Shown: piece by piece, positions 9,559 through 18,496 of the stretch | Layout: the number at the start of each line of letters is the position of its first letter | How positions within the stretch are numbered: position 1 is the stretch's first letter | Source of the DNA: Candidatus Finniella inopinata | GTDB lineage: Bacteria > Pseudomonadota > Alphaproteobacteria > Holosporales > Holosporaceae | Direction: 5' to 3' | NCBI GenBank assembly: GCA_945888455.1 | Contig: CAMCZV010000002.1 | Span: 62,001-126,000 of the forward strand | Length of the DNA stretch: 64,000 nt | Position numbers and translations under genes: made by a program | The notes under the pieces: model-generated | The model's database searches: none | Told to the model about the DNA's origin: nothing | Seen by the model: the letters and a program-made list of their open reading frames with translations, nothing else

Positions 9559-10353
9559 ATGAATTTTAAAAAAAACCAATCCAAAAGTTCGATCTTGTTA
9601 TTTTTATCAAGAAGAGTAACCATTTTTATGGTGTCACTGTCGGTATATTGTTTTTCTGCATCCACCCATGGGCATAATCAAAATATCCTAATCATAGGAG
9701 GAAGTTCAGGGATCGGAAAAGCCCTTGTAGCAGCATATTCAGAATCAAATTACAATGTATATACAACATTTAATAATACGAATCCTGATAAAACCCACAA
9801 GAATGTGGCCTATCTTAACATTAATTTAATTGATCCGAAAAGTATTCAGACTCTATCAGAGGCTTTTAAAGGTGTTAAATTCGATATTATTATTTATAAT
9901 GCAGGAAAATTTGGTTATCAATCAAACAAGGGGCCCATACTCGATCGTCAAGATTGGATTGATTCATTTGTAATTAACGCGATTGCACCAATAGAAGTCG
10001 CTTTTGCTTTAGAAAAACAATTTATAGAAAAAGGTGGAAAATATGTTGTCATTACGAGTAGAAGAGGAAGTAATGAAACCAATATTAAGGATCAGTATGA
10101 GGGAAGGTATTCTTATCGTTCGTCAAAATCTGCTGCGAATTCTGCATTAGTAGCCTTGGCTATGGATCTGAAAAAAAGAGGCGTTACAGTGTTAATGCTG
10201 CATCCTGGGCAAGTAAAGACAGAAATGACAGAATATAAAGGAATGGAACCTAATGAAAGCGCTGCGCTGATACAAAAAACCATTTCATTAATGTCATTGG
10301 TGGATACGGGAAAATTTATAGATGTCCAAAATAATCGCGAAATGCCTTGGTAA
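9559..10353 (+). CDS. Short-chain dehydrogenase/reductase with a possible N-terminal signal
   Basis: Classical SDR fold. The nucleotide-binding glycine motif is GGSSGIGK, the central NAG is in YNAGKFG, and the YxxxK catalytic pair is in YSYRSSK with a preceding ITSRRGS serine region. The C-terminus (HPGQVKTEMT) is family-typical. The substrate cannot be told. Before the Rossmann fold lies a basic stretch and a hydrophobic segment (about residues 24-36) resembling a signal or membrane anchor, which is unusual for an NAD(P)-dependent SDR. Starting at ATG 9628 would shorten it but keep most of the hydrophobic part. The gene is visibly AT-richer than the ribosomal genes, which suggests acquisition. 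Confidence 0.75.
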   Translation: MNFKKNQSKSSILLFLSRRVTIFMVSLSVYCFSASTHGHNQNILIIGGSSGIGKALVAAYSESNYNVYTTFNNTNPDKTHKNVAYLNINLIDPKSIQTLSEAFKGVKFDIIIYNAGKFGYQSNKGPILDRQDWIDSFVINAIAPIEVAFALEKQFIEKGGKYVVITSRRGSNETNIKDQYEGRYSYRSSKSAANSALVALAMDLKKRGVTVLMLHPGQVKTEMTEYKGMEPNESAALIQKTISLMSLVDTGKFIDVQNNREMPW

Positions 10354-10384
10354 CAAAGGTGACATGTGCCAGAGAGCAAATCCT

Positions 10385-10726
10385 ATGCATCAAAAGAAAA
10401 TAGCTCTTGTTACGGGCGCCTCTTCTGGAATAGGCAATGCCTTGGTGAACGAATTGCTGTTGCAAGGTTGGGTTGTGGTTGGTCTGGCGCGATCTGAGAA
10501 AAAGCTGGATGAAATCAAAAACACAATGGGGAATCTAGGAAATCTGTTCATGCCCATGACGTGCGATCTTTCCAATCAATCTGATACGAGTAGGGTGTAT
10601 CAAAATATTCTTGATCAGGGCCTTTGTCCAACGGTGTTCTTTTTGAATGCAGGCCTGGCAGGCAATCAGATCGTTGAAAATCCGGAATACTTAAATTCTG
10701 ATGAAGATGATAGTCAATCTAATTAA
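10385..10726 (+). pseudogene. Truncated short-chain dehydrogenase
   Basis: Begins as a clear SDR (ALVTGASSGIGNALVNELL, then an LARSEKKL segment and FFLNAGLAG) but ends after about 113 residues in an acidic tail. The catalytic Ser and YxxxK half is missing, so it cannot be an active SDR. It lies 31 bp after the complete SDR yet is not a close copy of it: its base composition is closer to the chromosome and its sequence matches a different SDR branch. Probably the 5' remnant of a gene cut when the downstream cassette arrived. Confidence 0.7.
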
Positions 10727-10737
10727 TGGAGTAATAT

Positions 10738-11151
10738 ATGGATTATACAAAAATTTCGAAAGATACAATAGGCCATTTATATGCAGGATATAAAAGCTTC
10801 GACGCATCACCGCTGGCCGCTGATTTAAAGGCGTTGATAGAATTGCGTGTATCTCAAATCAATGGCTGTGCCTATTGCTGCAATCTACACAGAAATGAAG
10901 CAGTAAAATTAGGGGTTAACCAAGATAAAATTGAGAGTTTATCTGAATTTACCGCATCTAGCTTATTTTCTGATGCTGAAAAAGAAGCCTTAAAATGGGC
11001 AGAATCTTTAACTAGGCTTGATGGAAATAAGAAGGTTCAGAATACAGAGCTTTCAAAATATTTTGGCGAAAGAGAAATTGTCGATATTACGATTTGTATT
11101 TCTCTGATGAATGCGTTTAATCGCTTGGCAATAAGTATGAGAGACGAATAG
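10738..11151 (+). CDS. AhpD-like / carboxymuconolactone decarboxylase family protein
   Basis: 137 residues, all-helical CMD/AhpD core. The peroxidase-type motif CAYCCNLHRNEA has the CxxC...H arrangement of alkylhydroperoxidase-like members, preceded by a typical LRVSQINGC helix. The family includes reductants of peroxiredoxin partners and uncharacterised proteins; no AhpC is nearby. A GGAG Shine-Dalgarno precedes the ATG by 7 bases. The stop at 11149-11151 is followed directly by the next start, so this and the next two genes form a tight translational chain. Confidence 0.8.
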   Translation: MDYTKISKDTIGHLYAGYKSFDASPLAADLKALIELRVSQINGCAYCCNLHRNEAVKLGVNQDKIESLSEFTASSLFSDAEKEALKWAESLTRLDGNKKVQNTELSKYFGEREIVDITICISLMNAFNRLAISMRDE

Positions 11152-11940
11152 ATGAACAGCGCAAATTCATTAAAATTAATAACATTAAACATATGGGGTG
11201 GTCATGTTGAAGGGCCCCTGCTTAATTTTGTAAGATCAAAACAAGATATTGATATTTTTTGCTTTCAAGAGGTGTATTGCAAAGCAAAAGCAAAAATTAG
11301 CGATGAAACAAGGTATATCAACCTTGATATATTTTCCGAAATTCAGAGTTTATTGCCAAATCATACCGGATATTTTAGGCCTGTAGTACAAGGAATATAT
11401 GGTATCGCTATGTTTGTCAAAAAGCATTTGCTTGTAATAGAAGAAGGAGAGCGCATTATCCATGCTAATGATAATTACATAGGTATTGGCCCAACTCACT
11501 CTAGAATATTGCAATATGCAAAAATTGAATATAGCAGCCAAAGACTCACTGTGATTAACGTGCATGGGCTATGGAATGGCATGGGTAAAGGAGATAGCGC
11601 CGAGAGAATTGAGCAATCGCTTAAGATAAGAAATTTCTTAGATTCTGGAAGTGACCATAAGATCTTATGTGGAGATTTCAATTTAAAGCCAGATACCAAA
11701 AGTTTGGAGATTTTAGCGAAAGGGATGAATGATCATATTAAAATGAGTAGTGTTCAATCTACTAGAACCTCTTTTTATCCCGGGCTAGAGCGATTTGCAG
11801 ATTATATCTATACCTCTAAAAACGTCGATGTTCAAAATTTTCAAGTTTTACCAGAAGAAATATCTGATCATGCGGCATTGCAAATTGATTTTACAATTGC
11901 AGATGGGAAGGCAACGACAGAAATCAGGAAAGAGTTATGA
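11152..11940 (+). CDS. Endonuclease/exonuclease/phosphatase family hydrolase
   Basis: 262 residues of the EEP (DNase I-like) fold. Visible family motifs are LNIWGG near the start, CFQEVY with the metal-binding Glu, INVHGLW with the catalytic His, LCGDFNLKP with the Asp-Asn pair, and SDHAAL at the end. The family covers DNA nucleases and lipid or inositol phosphatases; nothing here decides between them, and no signal peptide is seen. It abuts the CMD gene and overlaps the GNAT gene by 4 bp (ATGA), in an AT-rich block. Confidence 0.82.
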   Translation: MNSANSLKLITLNIWGGHVEGPLLNFVRSKQDIDIFCFQEVYCKAKAKISDETRYINLDIFSEIQSLLPNHTGYFRPVVQGIYGIAMFVKKHLLVIEEGERIIHANDNYIGIGPTHSRILQYAKIEYSSQRLTVINVHGLWNGMGKGDSAERIEQSLKIRNFLDSGSDHKILCGDFNLKPDTKSLEILAKGMNDHIKMSSVQSTRTSFYPGLERFADYIYTSKNVDVQNFQVLPEEISDHAALQIDFTIADGKATTEIRKEL

Positions 11941-12974
11941 ATCATATCTTATCAGAGTTAAATAATATGAATAAAAGAACAAAGGTTATAGTCAGACGCT
12001 ATCAAGATGTGGATGCCAAACATATTGCTAGTATTTATTATAACACTATACATACAGTCAACGCCAAAGATTACACTAAAGAGCAGCTTAATGCTTGGGC
12101 TCCATACCATGATAATTATGCTGCTTGGCAAGAAAAATGTTCAAAGCTCAATCCTTTCGTTGCTGTAATAGATGATACAATAGTTGGTTTTGCAGAGTTT
12201 GAGCCAAATGGCCATATCGATTGCTTTTATGTCCATCATAAATTTCAAGGTGCTGGAGTTGGTACGGCTCTTATGCGTGAAATTGAGATGGAAGCGAGAG
12301 AAAAATTATTACCTCGCATGTATGCAGAAGTCAGCATTACTGCCAAACCATTTTTTGTGGGCAAAGAATTTCAAGTGATAAAGCCACAAACGGTGCAGGT
12401 TCGTGGCATGGAACTGACAAATTTCGTTATGGAGAAATGCTTTGTAACTTGCGAATCCCTATCATCAGATCATATCGCATCTATGACTGAGGCTTTTAAA
12501 AAAATCGGCTGGAATAAACCCGTATCGCTTTTCGAAGGATATTTAAAAGAAGTAGAGCAAGGAGCGCGACTCGTTTGGATGGCTTACTTCAAGGGCGAAT
12601 TTGCCGGTTACGTAACCTTGAATTGGCAATCACAATATCCGTCATTTAAAGGTCAAAACATCCCAGAGATTATGGATTTAAACGTATTGCCGGTCTATCG
12701 AAAAATGGGCATTGCTTCCTTGCTGCTTGATCGTGCTGAAAAAGAAGCGCTAACAAAAAGCGAAGTTGTGGGCATCGGTGTTGGTCTATATGCAGGTGAA
12801 GATGGTGGCTATGGATCGGTTCAAAGGCTTTATGTAAAGCGTGGGTATATCCCTGACGGTAAAGGTGTTACTTATAATTACCAGCCAGCAATACCTGGCA
12901 ATAGCTATCTGCTTGATGATGCACTGGTGCTGTGGTGGATGAAGAAATTGAGGAACCACGCATCATTAGACTAA
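11937..12974 (+). CDS. Protein with two fused GNAT acetyltransferase domains
   Basis: 345 residues. The first GNAT domain (about 15-160) has an acetyl-CoA loop FQGAGVGTALMREIE after a FYVHHKFQ strand. The second (about 170-325) has VLPVYRKMGIASLLLDRAE and a late aromatic VKRGYIPDG segment. Two different GNAT units in one chain occur in antibiotic- and small-molecule-modifying enzymes, but the substrate is unknown here. Translationally coupled to the EEP gene through ATGA. Base composition is AT-rich in the first half and closer to the chromosome in the second, so the fusion might join genes of different origin. Confidence 0.8.
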   Translation: MNHILSELNNMNKRTKVIVRRYQDVDAKHIASIYYNTIHTVNAKDYTKEQLNAWAPYHDNYAAWQEKCSKLNPFVAVIDDTIVGFAEFEPNGHIDCFYVHHKFQGAGVGTALMREIEMEAREKLLPRMYAEVSITAKPFFVGKEFQVIKPQTVQVRGMELTNFVMEKCFVTCESLSSDHIASMTEAFKKIGWNKPVSLFEGYLKEVEQGARLVWMAYFKGEFAGYVTLNWQSQYPSFKGQNIPEIMDLNVLPVYRKMGIASLLLDRAEKEALTKSEVVGIGVGLYAGEDGGYGSVQRLYVKRGYIPDGKGVTYNYQPAIPGNSYLLDDALVLWWMKKLRNHASLD

Positions 12975-13138
12975 AAATCTTTCCGTACATGCCTATTGAT
13001 CAGCAAAATATAGTAAAGGCGATTGATCAATTGCAGCAGCATGAACATAAAATCAGCAATAATCGCCTACCTGTTGGTAAAGAATCATGCAACGGTATTA
13101 TTGATGAGTTATGTCGTGAATGCCTGGAACAAAGGTGA
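12932..13138 (+). other. Small open frame after the GNAT gene, uncertain
   Basis: A 68-codon frame overlapping the end of the GNAT gene in another phase and ending 26 bp before the dabA stop. The peptide is polar and helix-prone (QQNIVKAIDQLQQHEHKI) with four cysteines near the end; I recognise no family. No Shine-Dalgarno is visible at either ATG (12932, 12989). It may be a remnant of something cut at the edge of the cassette. Confidence 0.2.
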
Positions 13139-13163
13139 AATATTCCGTTTAAATTTGGATTGA

Positions 13164-15461
13164 TCAAGCGCGGCTATAGTCTTCCATCAAGGAATGTCGC
13201 CAGGTGAAATCTCTATTCAAAAAGTGGACCCGATGATGGGGATCAATGCACGTCAGTAAAATCCAGCCGTGGCCAAACAGTTTTTGCAAAACGGGTTCAG
13301 CCGATACAATAGAGTCCAAAACAGCGCGAGGCCCATGAACCACCACATTTAGTCGAAGAGGCTGATGATACGGATCCGTATCCGTTCGATAAACCGATTG
13401 CAGAGGCAATCCCGTCATTAAATCACTGGCCACCCCCTGCATCACACCAATTTTACCTGTAATGTTTTTCGTTATTTTGCTGCCCGAACCATAGGCCACA
13501 GGGTCAGACGTAGAGAACAAATACTGGTTGTTAATCCACTGGGCGACCACCATCGGCGCGGTTAAAATGCCCTTTAAAATATGGCCGTCCTTATCCTGGT
13601 CATGCTCATAGGAATGTAAAAAGACCCGACCCTGTAAATCCGTGTTCTTTGAAAGGGATCGTGGTCCAATAATAAAGCTGGCATTGCGAGCCAATCCCCA
13701 CTCTGGTCGAATTTGCGACCAATCATTGCTGCGCTTTTGTACATGCCTGGAACAAGCGGCCTGATCCCCGTAAAATCCCATGGTTTTACAGCGTTTTTGG
13801 GCATTTGCCATGCGGACATGAATTAAATGCTCGCGCAAAGTTTCTATAATGGGCATCATCTGGGGAGGGGGAGCATCACCCAAACAGGATTCATACAATT
13901 CCATGACATCTGTTGTGGTGTTATGCTCTGCGGCGATACAGCGTGTTATTTCAGGAATAACAATGCCCACCGTTGCCAGATGGGCTCTGACCTTGGGATT
14001 ATTTAAAATAAGGGCTAAAATTTTAGCATTATGTGAACCGTGTTGCCCACCACACGCCCCGCAATGTAAAAGGCTGGCATAAGCATTATTTTCTGTCGTG
14101 CTCCCATGTCCGCAAAGGACCAAAACAGGTGCAAAATTTGAAATCAATCCGATGTTGCGTAAGGCAAATTCCGCATATTGACATTGATCGGCCAGAGAAA
14201 TGTGTTCAATCGTTGGCATCATATCCACGGGTGAACGAACAAGAGCAGCCAGTTTTTGTCTGATTTGAACAGATTGCACAGGAAAGATGGTTTTAATCGC
14301 CATCCAAATGCCCGAAAAACCACCCAAACATTCCACCAAGGCAAAGGCCGTACCAATGTTGTATTTCAAGGATTGATAGGCATTCTTAAAAATCGACAAT
14401 CGCCCATACCCTGCAGCATCACGCAGACGTAATGCTGTGGAAATGGGGCCTTCTTTGACGTAATATTTGGGCTGTAATAAGACAGGGCATGATGCAAATT
14501 TTTGTCCGGTTGTGGTGTTGCAAATGCCAATGGGTAAACCAAAAAATCCAGAAAAACCAAAGGTTTCATACGGGCCTGTGCGTTCTAAAATCCCTCGAAA
14601 TGGTTCTGATCGCACATCAATGCAAAACACCAACTGGGCATGAATGGATGCTGCATACTGGCCTGAATCATCCCCACCGTTGGCCTCCCCACCTGTACCC
14701 ACCGCGCCACCATCATCCCCTGTACCAACCCTATTTAGGGACAATTCCTGCAAAAGATTGGCCATATAAGACAATTCGTTTTTCTCTATTTCTGCCAGAG
14801 GGCAGGGAGTTGTCCGCGCATCATCCAAACACCGTGTGTGCCATGCCAACAGATCTGGCATGGCCCTAGGCCACATCAGACGTGTCATGATCAATCGAAG
14901 GGCCAGATAATCCGTTTTCAAGGATTGCTGTGCCCCATCGTCATGCACCCGATATTGTATGTGTCCAGCCCAACCAGGCAGCGTGGTTAACATCAGGGTT
15001 AAAAATAATGGCAGCTGGTGTTCTGGAATGTGCCATTCTGACAGCACCTGAATGATGGCGCCGCATGCCGATTTGGGTAGGTTTTTCAGCCACAATTTCT
15101 TAGCTTGATCACCTTCGTGGATGTATTGATCAAACCAGGCCAGCTTTTTCCAGGAAGCATACAGGCCAAGGTGCCGCATGGGCATGTTTAACGTCGCTTG
15201 ACCACCATCAAAAAAGGCCTGCATCCATTTAATGGTTTGTCGATTGATCGCCCCCATGGCATCGGGAAAATCCGCGTATTGGAATAGGGCATTGGCCTTG
15301 ATCAAGGCTTGCTCTATGGGAAAATCTTCCAATCCTTGTAAAGGATTGATGGATACCAGATTGCGCAGTGGCCAAAAGGGAGCAATGGTTTTCCAAGCTT
15401 CCTGGATCATAGGATTGATCTGCTTTTCCAAAAGCGGCATAGCATTGTTATACATAATCAT
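13164..15461 (-). CDS. dabA: DabA-like inorganic carbon transporter subunit (DUF2309/YbcC family)
   Basis: 765 residues of the DUF2309 family. The zinc-site residues known from DabA are all visible: Cys280 and Asp282 in VFCIDVRSEP, His452 in CGHGST and Cys467 in LLHCGACGG. In characterised systems DabA, a beta-carbonic-anhydrase-like subunit, works with membrane subunit DabB to convert CO2 to trapped bicarbonate using the proton gradient. A glycine/aspartate-rich insertion sits at residues 244-266, just before the Cys/Asp motif. The start overlaps the dabB stop by 14 bp, so the two are coupled. Function is by family; operation in this organism is untested. Confidence 0.9.
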   Translation of the reverse strand: MIMYNNAMPLLEKQINPMIQEAWKTIAPFWPLRNLVSINPLQGLEDFPIEQALIKANALFQYADFPDAMGAINRQTIKWMQAFFDGGQATLNMPMRHLGLYASWKKLAWFDQYIHEGDQAKKLWLKNLPKSACGAIIQVLSEWHIPEHQLPLFLTLMLTTLPGWAGHIQYRVHDDGAQQSLKTDYLALRLIMTRLMWPRAMPDLLAWHTRCLDDARTTPCPLAEIEKNELSYMANLLQELSLNRVGTGDDGGAVGTGGEANGGDDSGQYAASIHAQLVFCIDVRSEPFRGILERTGPYETFGFSGFFGLPIGICNTTTGQKFASCPVLLQPKYYVKEGPISTALRLRDAAGYGRLSIFKNAYQSLKYNIGTAFALVECLGGFSGIWMAIKTIFPVQSVQIRQKLAALVRSPVDMMPTIEHISLADQCQYAEFALRNIGLISNFAPVLVLCGHGSTTENNAYASLLHCGACGGQHGSHNAKILALILNNPKVRAHLATVGIVIPEITRCIAAEHNTTTDVMELYESCLGDAPPPQMMPIIETLREHLIHVRMANAQKRCKTMGFYGDQAACSRHVQKRSNDWSQIRPEWGLARNASFIIGPRSLSKNTDLQGRVFLHSYEHDQDKDGHILKGILTAPMVVAQWINNQYLFSTSDPVAYGSGSKITKNITGKIGVMQGVASDLMTGLPLQSVYRTDTDPYHQPLRLNVVVHGPRAVLDSIVSAEPVLQKLFGHGWILLTCIDPHHRVHFLNRDFTWRHSLMEDYSRA

Positions 15462-16797
15462 ATCCTCTGCGATTGTCTGTGATGGTTTTGGGGTAAGGTT
15501 GACTGCTGTTCAGCATTTTAACATACAAAAATAGGGCCCAATGGGGAAAAAATCGTGTTTTTTTATCGTATTTCAAAAACAAAACCAGAATCCAGACCAA
15601 TGCCAATACACACAGCGCAACCAGATGCAGCGGCCGTACATTTTGAATCGCCATGGGTTGTAAATTGGGCCACAATGGTGAACACAAGCGATCAAAGTAA
15701 TGCACATTTAGACCGTACAGGGCCGAAAAGGCTGTGCTGACCACTAGGGCAAAGGGGGCTCTTTTAATGGATTTGGTGGACAGAATAGACAGGGATAATT
15801 GGGTGCTGGATATCCAAACCACACCCAAAATAACCACTCCTGCATCCCATTGGGTATGATGGCTGATTTTGGCAAAGACAAGAGTGGATAAACAGCCATT
15901 GAAAAATGAGAAAAATAGGGCTGGAACAAAAGGATAATGATCCAAATCTTTTCGTTTTTCCTTGCCCGCATTGCCCGAAGATAAAAACAAATAGGCTTTG
16001 AACAGGCCATGCCAGCAAATGTGGGCCAAAGCAGAGGTAAAGACACCCAGGCCGATTTGAACAAACATAAATCCCATCTGAGCAATGGTCGAGCAGGCCA
16101 GCATGCGCTTGATGTCATTTTGAATGACCTTCCAAAATGATCCCATCAGTGTGCTGAAAAAGCCCACTATAAAAATGGTGTTCATAAGCGAAGTGTTGTT
16201 GGCATACAATGGGGCAAATCGCAACAATAAAAAACCGCCACCATTGACCACACCGGCGTGCATCAGAGCCGATACAGGCGTCGGCGCATTGACCGAGCTG
16301 ATTAACCAACGGTGAAAGGGGTATGGGGCAGATTGGGTCATGGCTGCCAGGATAATGGCCACTGAGGCAAGACCTATGGGCCAAGAATCCAAGGGGGTTT
16401 GGATGATGTCTTGAATGATCAGGCTGCCTGTGGCGTAATACATCAAAGAAAGGGCAGTTGCCAGAAAACTGGTGCCCAAGATCAATTGAATCAGCGCCAT
16501 TTTTCCTGAAAATCGAGCCGCTGACCATGTGGTTTTATGGGCGATCATGCGGGACAATGTCACATTGCATACGCACCAGGCCCCTAAAAGCAGAACCACA
16601 TGATTGGCCATGCTGATGGTGATCACGGATGCAATGAGCACCGCCATTTGGATAAAAAAGATGCCGTATCGGCGATCTCCTTGAAGATAGTTTTTTGAAA
16701 ACAAGGCCACCAAGACACCAATGCCGCTGACCACCCCCATCATGACGGCCGATAGGGTGTCAATATATATCCATTCAGAGGGGGTAAATAGGGACAT
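15448..16797 (-). CDS. dabB: DabB-like membrane subunit (NuoL/MrpA-type proton channel family)
   Basis: 449 residues with about 12 hydrophobic helices, resembling the proton-conducting subunits of complex I and Mrp antiporters (APYPFHRWLISSVNAPTPVSALMHAG is the family hallmark, with the conserved Lys/His positions around it). Shorter than NuoL (about 600 residues) and paired directly with the DUF2309 gene, which points to DabB rather than a complex I subunit. No other nuo or mrp genes are nearby. It lies 27 bp after lptC on the same strand, so probably part of one kdsD-lptC-dabB-dabA transcript. Confidence 0.87.
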   Translation of the reverse strand: MSLFTPSEWIYIDTLSAVMMGVVSGIGVLVALFSKNYLQGDRRYGIFFIQMAVLIASVITISMANHVVLLLGAWCVCNVTLSRMIAHKTTWSAARFSGKMALIQLILGTSFLATALSLMYYATGSLIIQDIIQTPLDSWPIGLASVAIILAAMTQSAPYPFHRWLISSVNAPTPVSALMHAGVVNGGGFLLLRFAPLYANNTSLMNTIFIVGFFSTLMGSFWKVIQNDIKRMLACSTIAQMGFMFVQIGLGVFTSALAHICWHGLFKAYLFLSSGNAGKEKRKDLDHYPFVPALFFSFFNGCLSTLVFAKISHHTQWDAGVVILGVVWISSTQLSLSILSTKSIKRAPFALVVSTAFSALYGLNVHYFDRLCSPLWPNLQPMAIQNVRPLHLVALCVLALVWILVLFLKYDKKTRFFPHWALFLYVKMLNSSQPYPKTITDNRRGYDYV

Positions 16798-16824
16798 TGG
16801 GGGCTCCTGTACTGGGGGGATGTT

Positions 16825-17460
16825 TTAGAGTGTAGAGTGCGGGATGCTTTTGTGATGCCGATGGCCTGTTTTCTGATGGCCCTTCCCAACAGGACCAAGG
16901 GTTTTCAGCCTCATCGTCACTGGACCATGAAGATGCAGCGCCTGTTTTGTCCAAGAAAATCCGCTTGATTGAAATTGACCCTGGGGACTGGATCCTGTGG
17001 TGGTTGTCTGGCTGTGCATTTCTTTGTTTTGATACAAAATGCGCACAGATTGGGTGTATAAATGGTTTTCTTGATCATCGTGAATGTGAACATTTTTTTC
17101 CAGTGTCAACATTTGGATTGTATCATTCCAGTACCCTGTTCCACTGCGTGCATTCAGTTTTTGTTTAAACCAATCATAGCGTGCCCAAGGTTGAAAAAAT
17201 ACGAATTGACCTGATTTTTTGTGTTCAATGGATTCAGCATGGATATGATAGGGGTGCCCGCGAGGAGAAATGGAGTAAAAATCTGGTCCTTCTATGCGCA
17301 TGGAAACGGGGGCAAGGTACTCTTTCCTGATTTTTAACATATAGCCAATGGATATTCCCGTAACAGCCAGCCCAAAAGACAGAAAACCCCAGCGCATCAA
17401 ACCACGGGTATAGGGGTGATAAAACCACCATTTTTTTGGCTTTTGTATGGACTGAATCAC
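16825..17460 (-). CDS. lptC: LptC-like lipopolysaccharide export protein
   Basis: 211 residues: a basic N-terminus, one transmembrane helix (about 25-42), then a beta-rich periplasmic domain with IEGPDFYSISPRGHPYHIHAE near its start. In the family LptC bridges the LptBFG ABC transporter and periplasmic LptA in moving LPS to the outer membrane. It starts with GTG, overlapping the kdsD stop (GTGA). LptA and LptB, which often follow, are absent; dabB comes instead. The C-terminal 25 residues are basic and unusual. Confidence 0.75.
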   Translation of the reverse strand: MIQSIQKPKKWWFYHPYTRGLMRWGFLSFGLAVTGISIGYMLKIRKEYLAPVSMRIEGPDFYSISPRGHPYHIHAESIEHKKSGQFVFFQPWARYDWFKQKLNARSGTGYWNDTIQMLTLEKNVHIHDDQENHLYTQSVRILYQNKEMHSQTTTTGSSPQGQFQSSGFSWTKQALHLHGPVTMRLKTLGPVGKGHQKTGHRHHKSIPHSTL

Positions 17461-18389
17461 GACGTTTTTCCTAAGCCGTCATGAATGATGCCCGCAGGTT
17501 GATTTCGTTCATTAACGACAAACATGGCCTTTTGTCCAGTGTCACGCATGATTTTAACCGCATCCATCCACAACGTATTGTCCAAGACGCATTGGGTTTG
17601 AATCAATGGGTTTGCGGCAGGCATCTCGGAACATAACAGGGGTTTGGCATCCCATGCATTCCAGTTTTGAATATCGCTGGCGGCTATGGTGGCCGTTAAG
17701 ATGCCTTGCTGATCAATCAGGCCAACGAGCGGTGTTTGCAGGTTAATCCATTGGATAAGCATGGTTTTAAAAGAGGTGTTTTCTGGAAAAACGGGGGCTG
17801 GTTGCATCACTTCTGCCACTGGTCTAAGGGCCTCTCCTAGGGATCCACAGGGGTGAAACGCCCTGAAATTCTGTTTTGAAAAGTTTTTGTGCGATAACAA
17901 TGCCATGGCCAGCGCATCCCCCAGCGCCATCATCATCACACACGACGTGGTGGGTGCCAGGCCCAGTGGGCATGACTCTGGATATTCAGGGATAGGCAAC
18001 ACCCAAGAAGACAGGCGCGCAATGGTGCTGTGGGGCTTTGCCGTTATGGCAATGGATAATCGTGTGGGGCTGTGTTTTAACAATTGAATGGTTTCAGCCG
18101 TCTCGCCCGATAAAGACAGGGCCAATACCACATCATGGTCTTGAATCATACCCAGATCGCCATGCATGCTTTCTGCTGGGTGTACAAAAAAAGCAGGTGT
18201 TCCCGTAGACGACAGGGTTGCCGCAATTTTTTCAGCCACATGATGGCTCTTTCCCATGCCTGTGCACACCACTTTGCCAGATATGTCCGATAAAAAATGG
18301 ACAATGTCTTGAAAGAATTCTGGAAAGTTTTGATGTAAATCCAGCAACGCTTTGGCCGAATCGTGAACAACTTTTTTCCCTAAATGCAT
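17457..18389 (-). CDS. kdsD: D-arabinose 5-phosphate isomerase (KdsD/KpsF family)
   Basis: 310 residues: an SIS sugar-isomerase domain (about 30-170) with GMGKSHHVAEKIAATLSSTGT and the LSLSGETAE loop, then two CBS repeats (about 200-310). It interconverts ribulose 5-phosphate and arabinose 5-phosphate, the first step to Kdo for lipid A core. Its coupling to lptC is a common LPS arrangement. The second CBS repeat ends shortly after the AGIIHDG segment, slightly short compared with enteric KdsD (about 328 residues). Confidence 0.9.
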   Translation of the reverse strand: MHLGKKVVHDSAKALLDLHQNFPEFFQDIVHFLSDISGKVVCTGMGKSHHVAEKIAATLSSTGTPAFFVHPAESMHGDLGMIQDHDVVLALSLSGETAETIQLLKHSPTRLSIAITAKPHSTIARLSSWVLPIPEYPESCPLGLAPTTSCVMMMALGDALAMALLSHKNFSKQNFRAFHPCGSLGEALRPVAEVMQPAPVFPENTSFKTMLIQWINLQTPLVGLIDQQGILTATIAASDIQNWNAWDAKPLLCSEMPAANPLIQTQCVLDNTLWMDAVKIMRDTGQKAMFVVNERNQPAGIIHDGLGKTS

Positions 18390-18496
18390 GCACTTTGTCG
18401 TGGAAAACCGTTATCTAAAGCATAAACTTTTTGCCCCATTGGATCAAGTTCATCCAATAATATTCCACAAATGGGGCAGGGGATGGGAAAAAGCCA

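Noticed and set aside
9068-13163. Insertion sequence or prophage at the operon break
   Set aside because: No transposase, integrase or terminal inverted repeats bounding the cassette were found.
15448-16797. NuoL of respiratory complex I
   Set aside because: Too short, no nuo neighbours, and coupled to the DUF2309 gene, which fits DabB.
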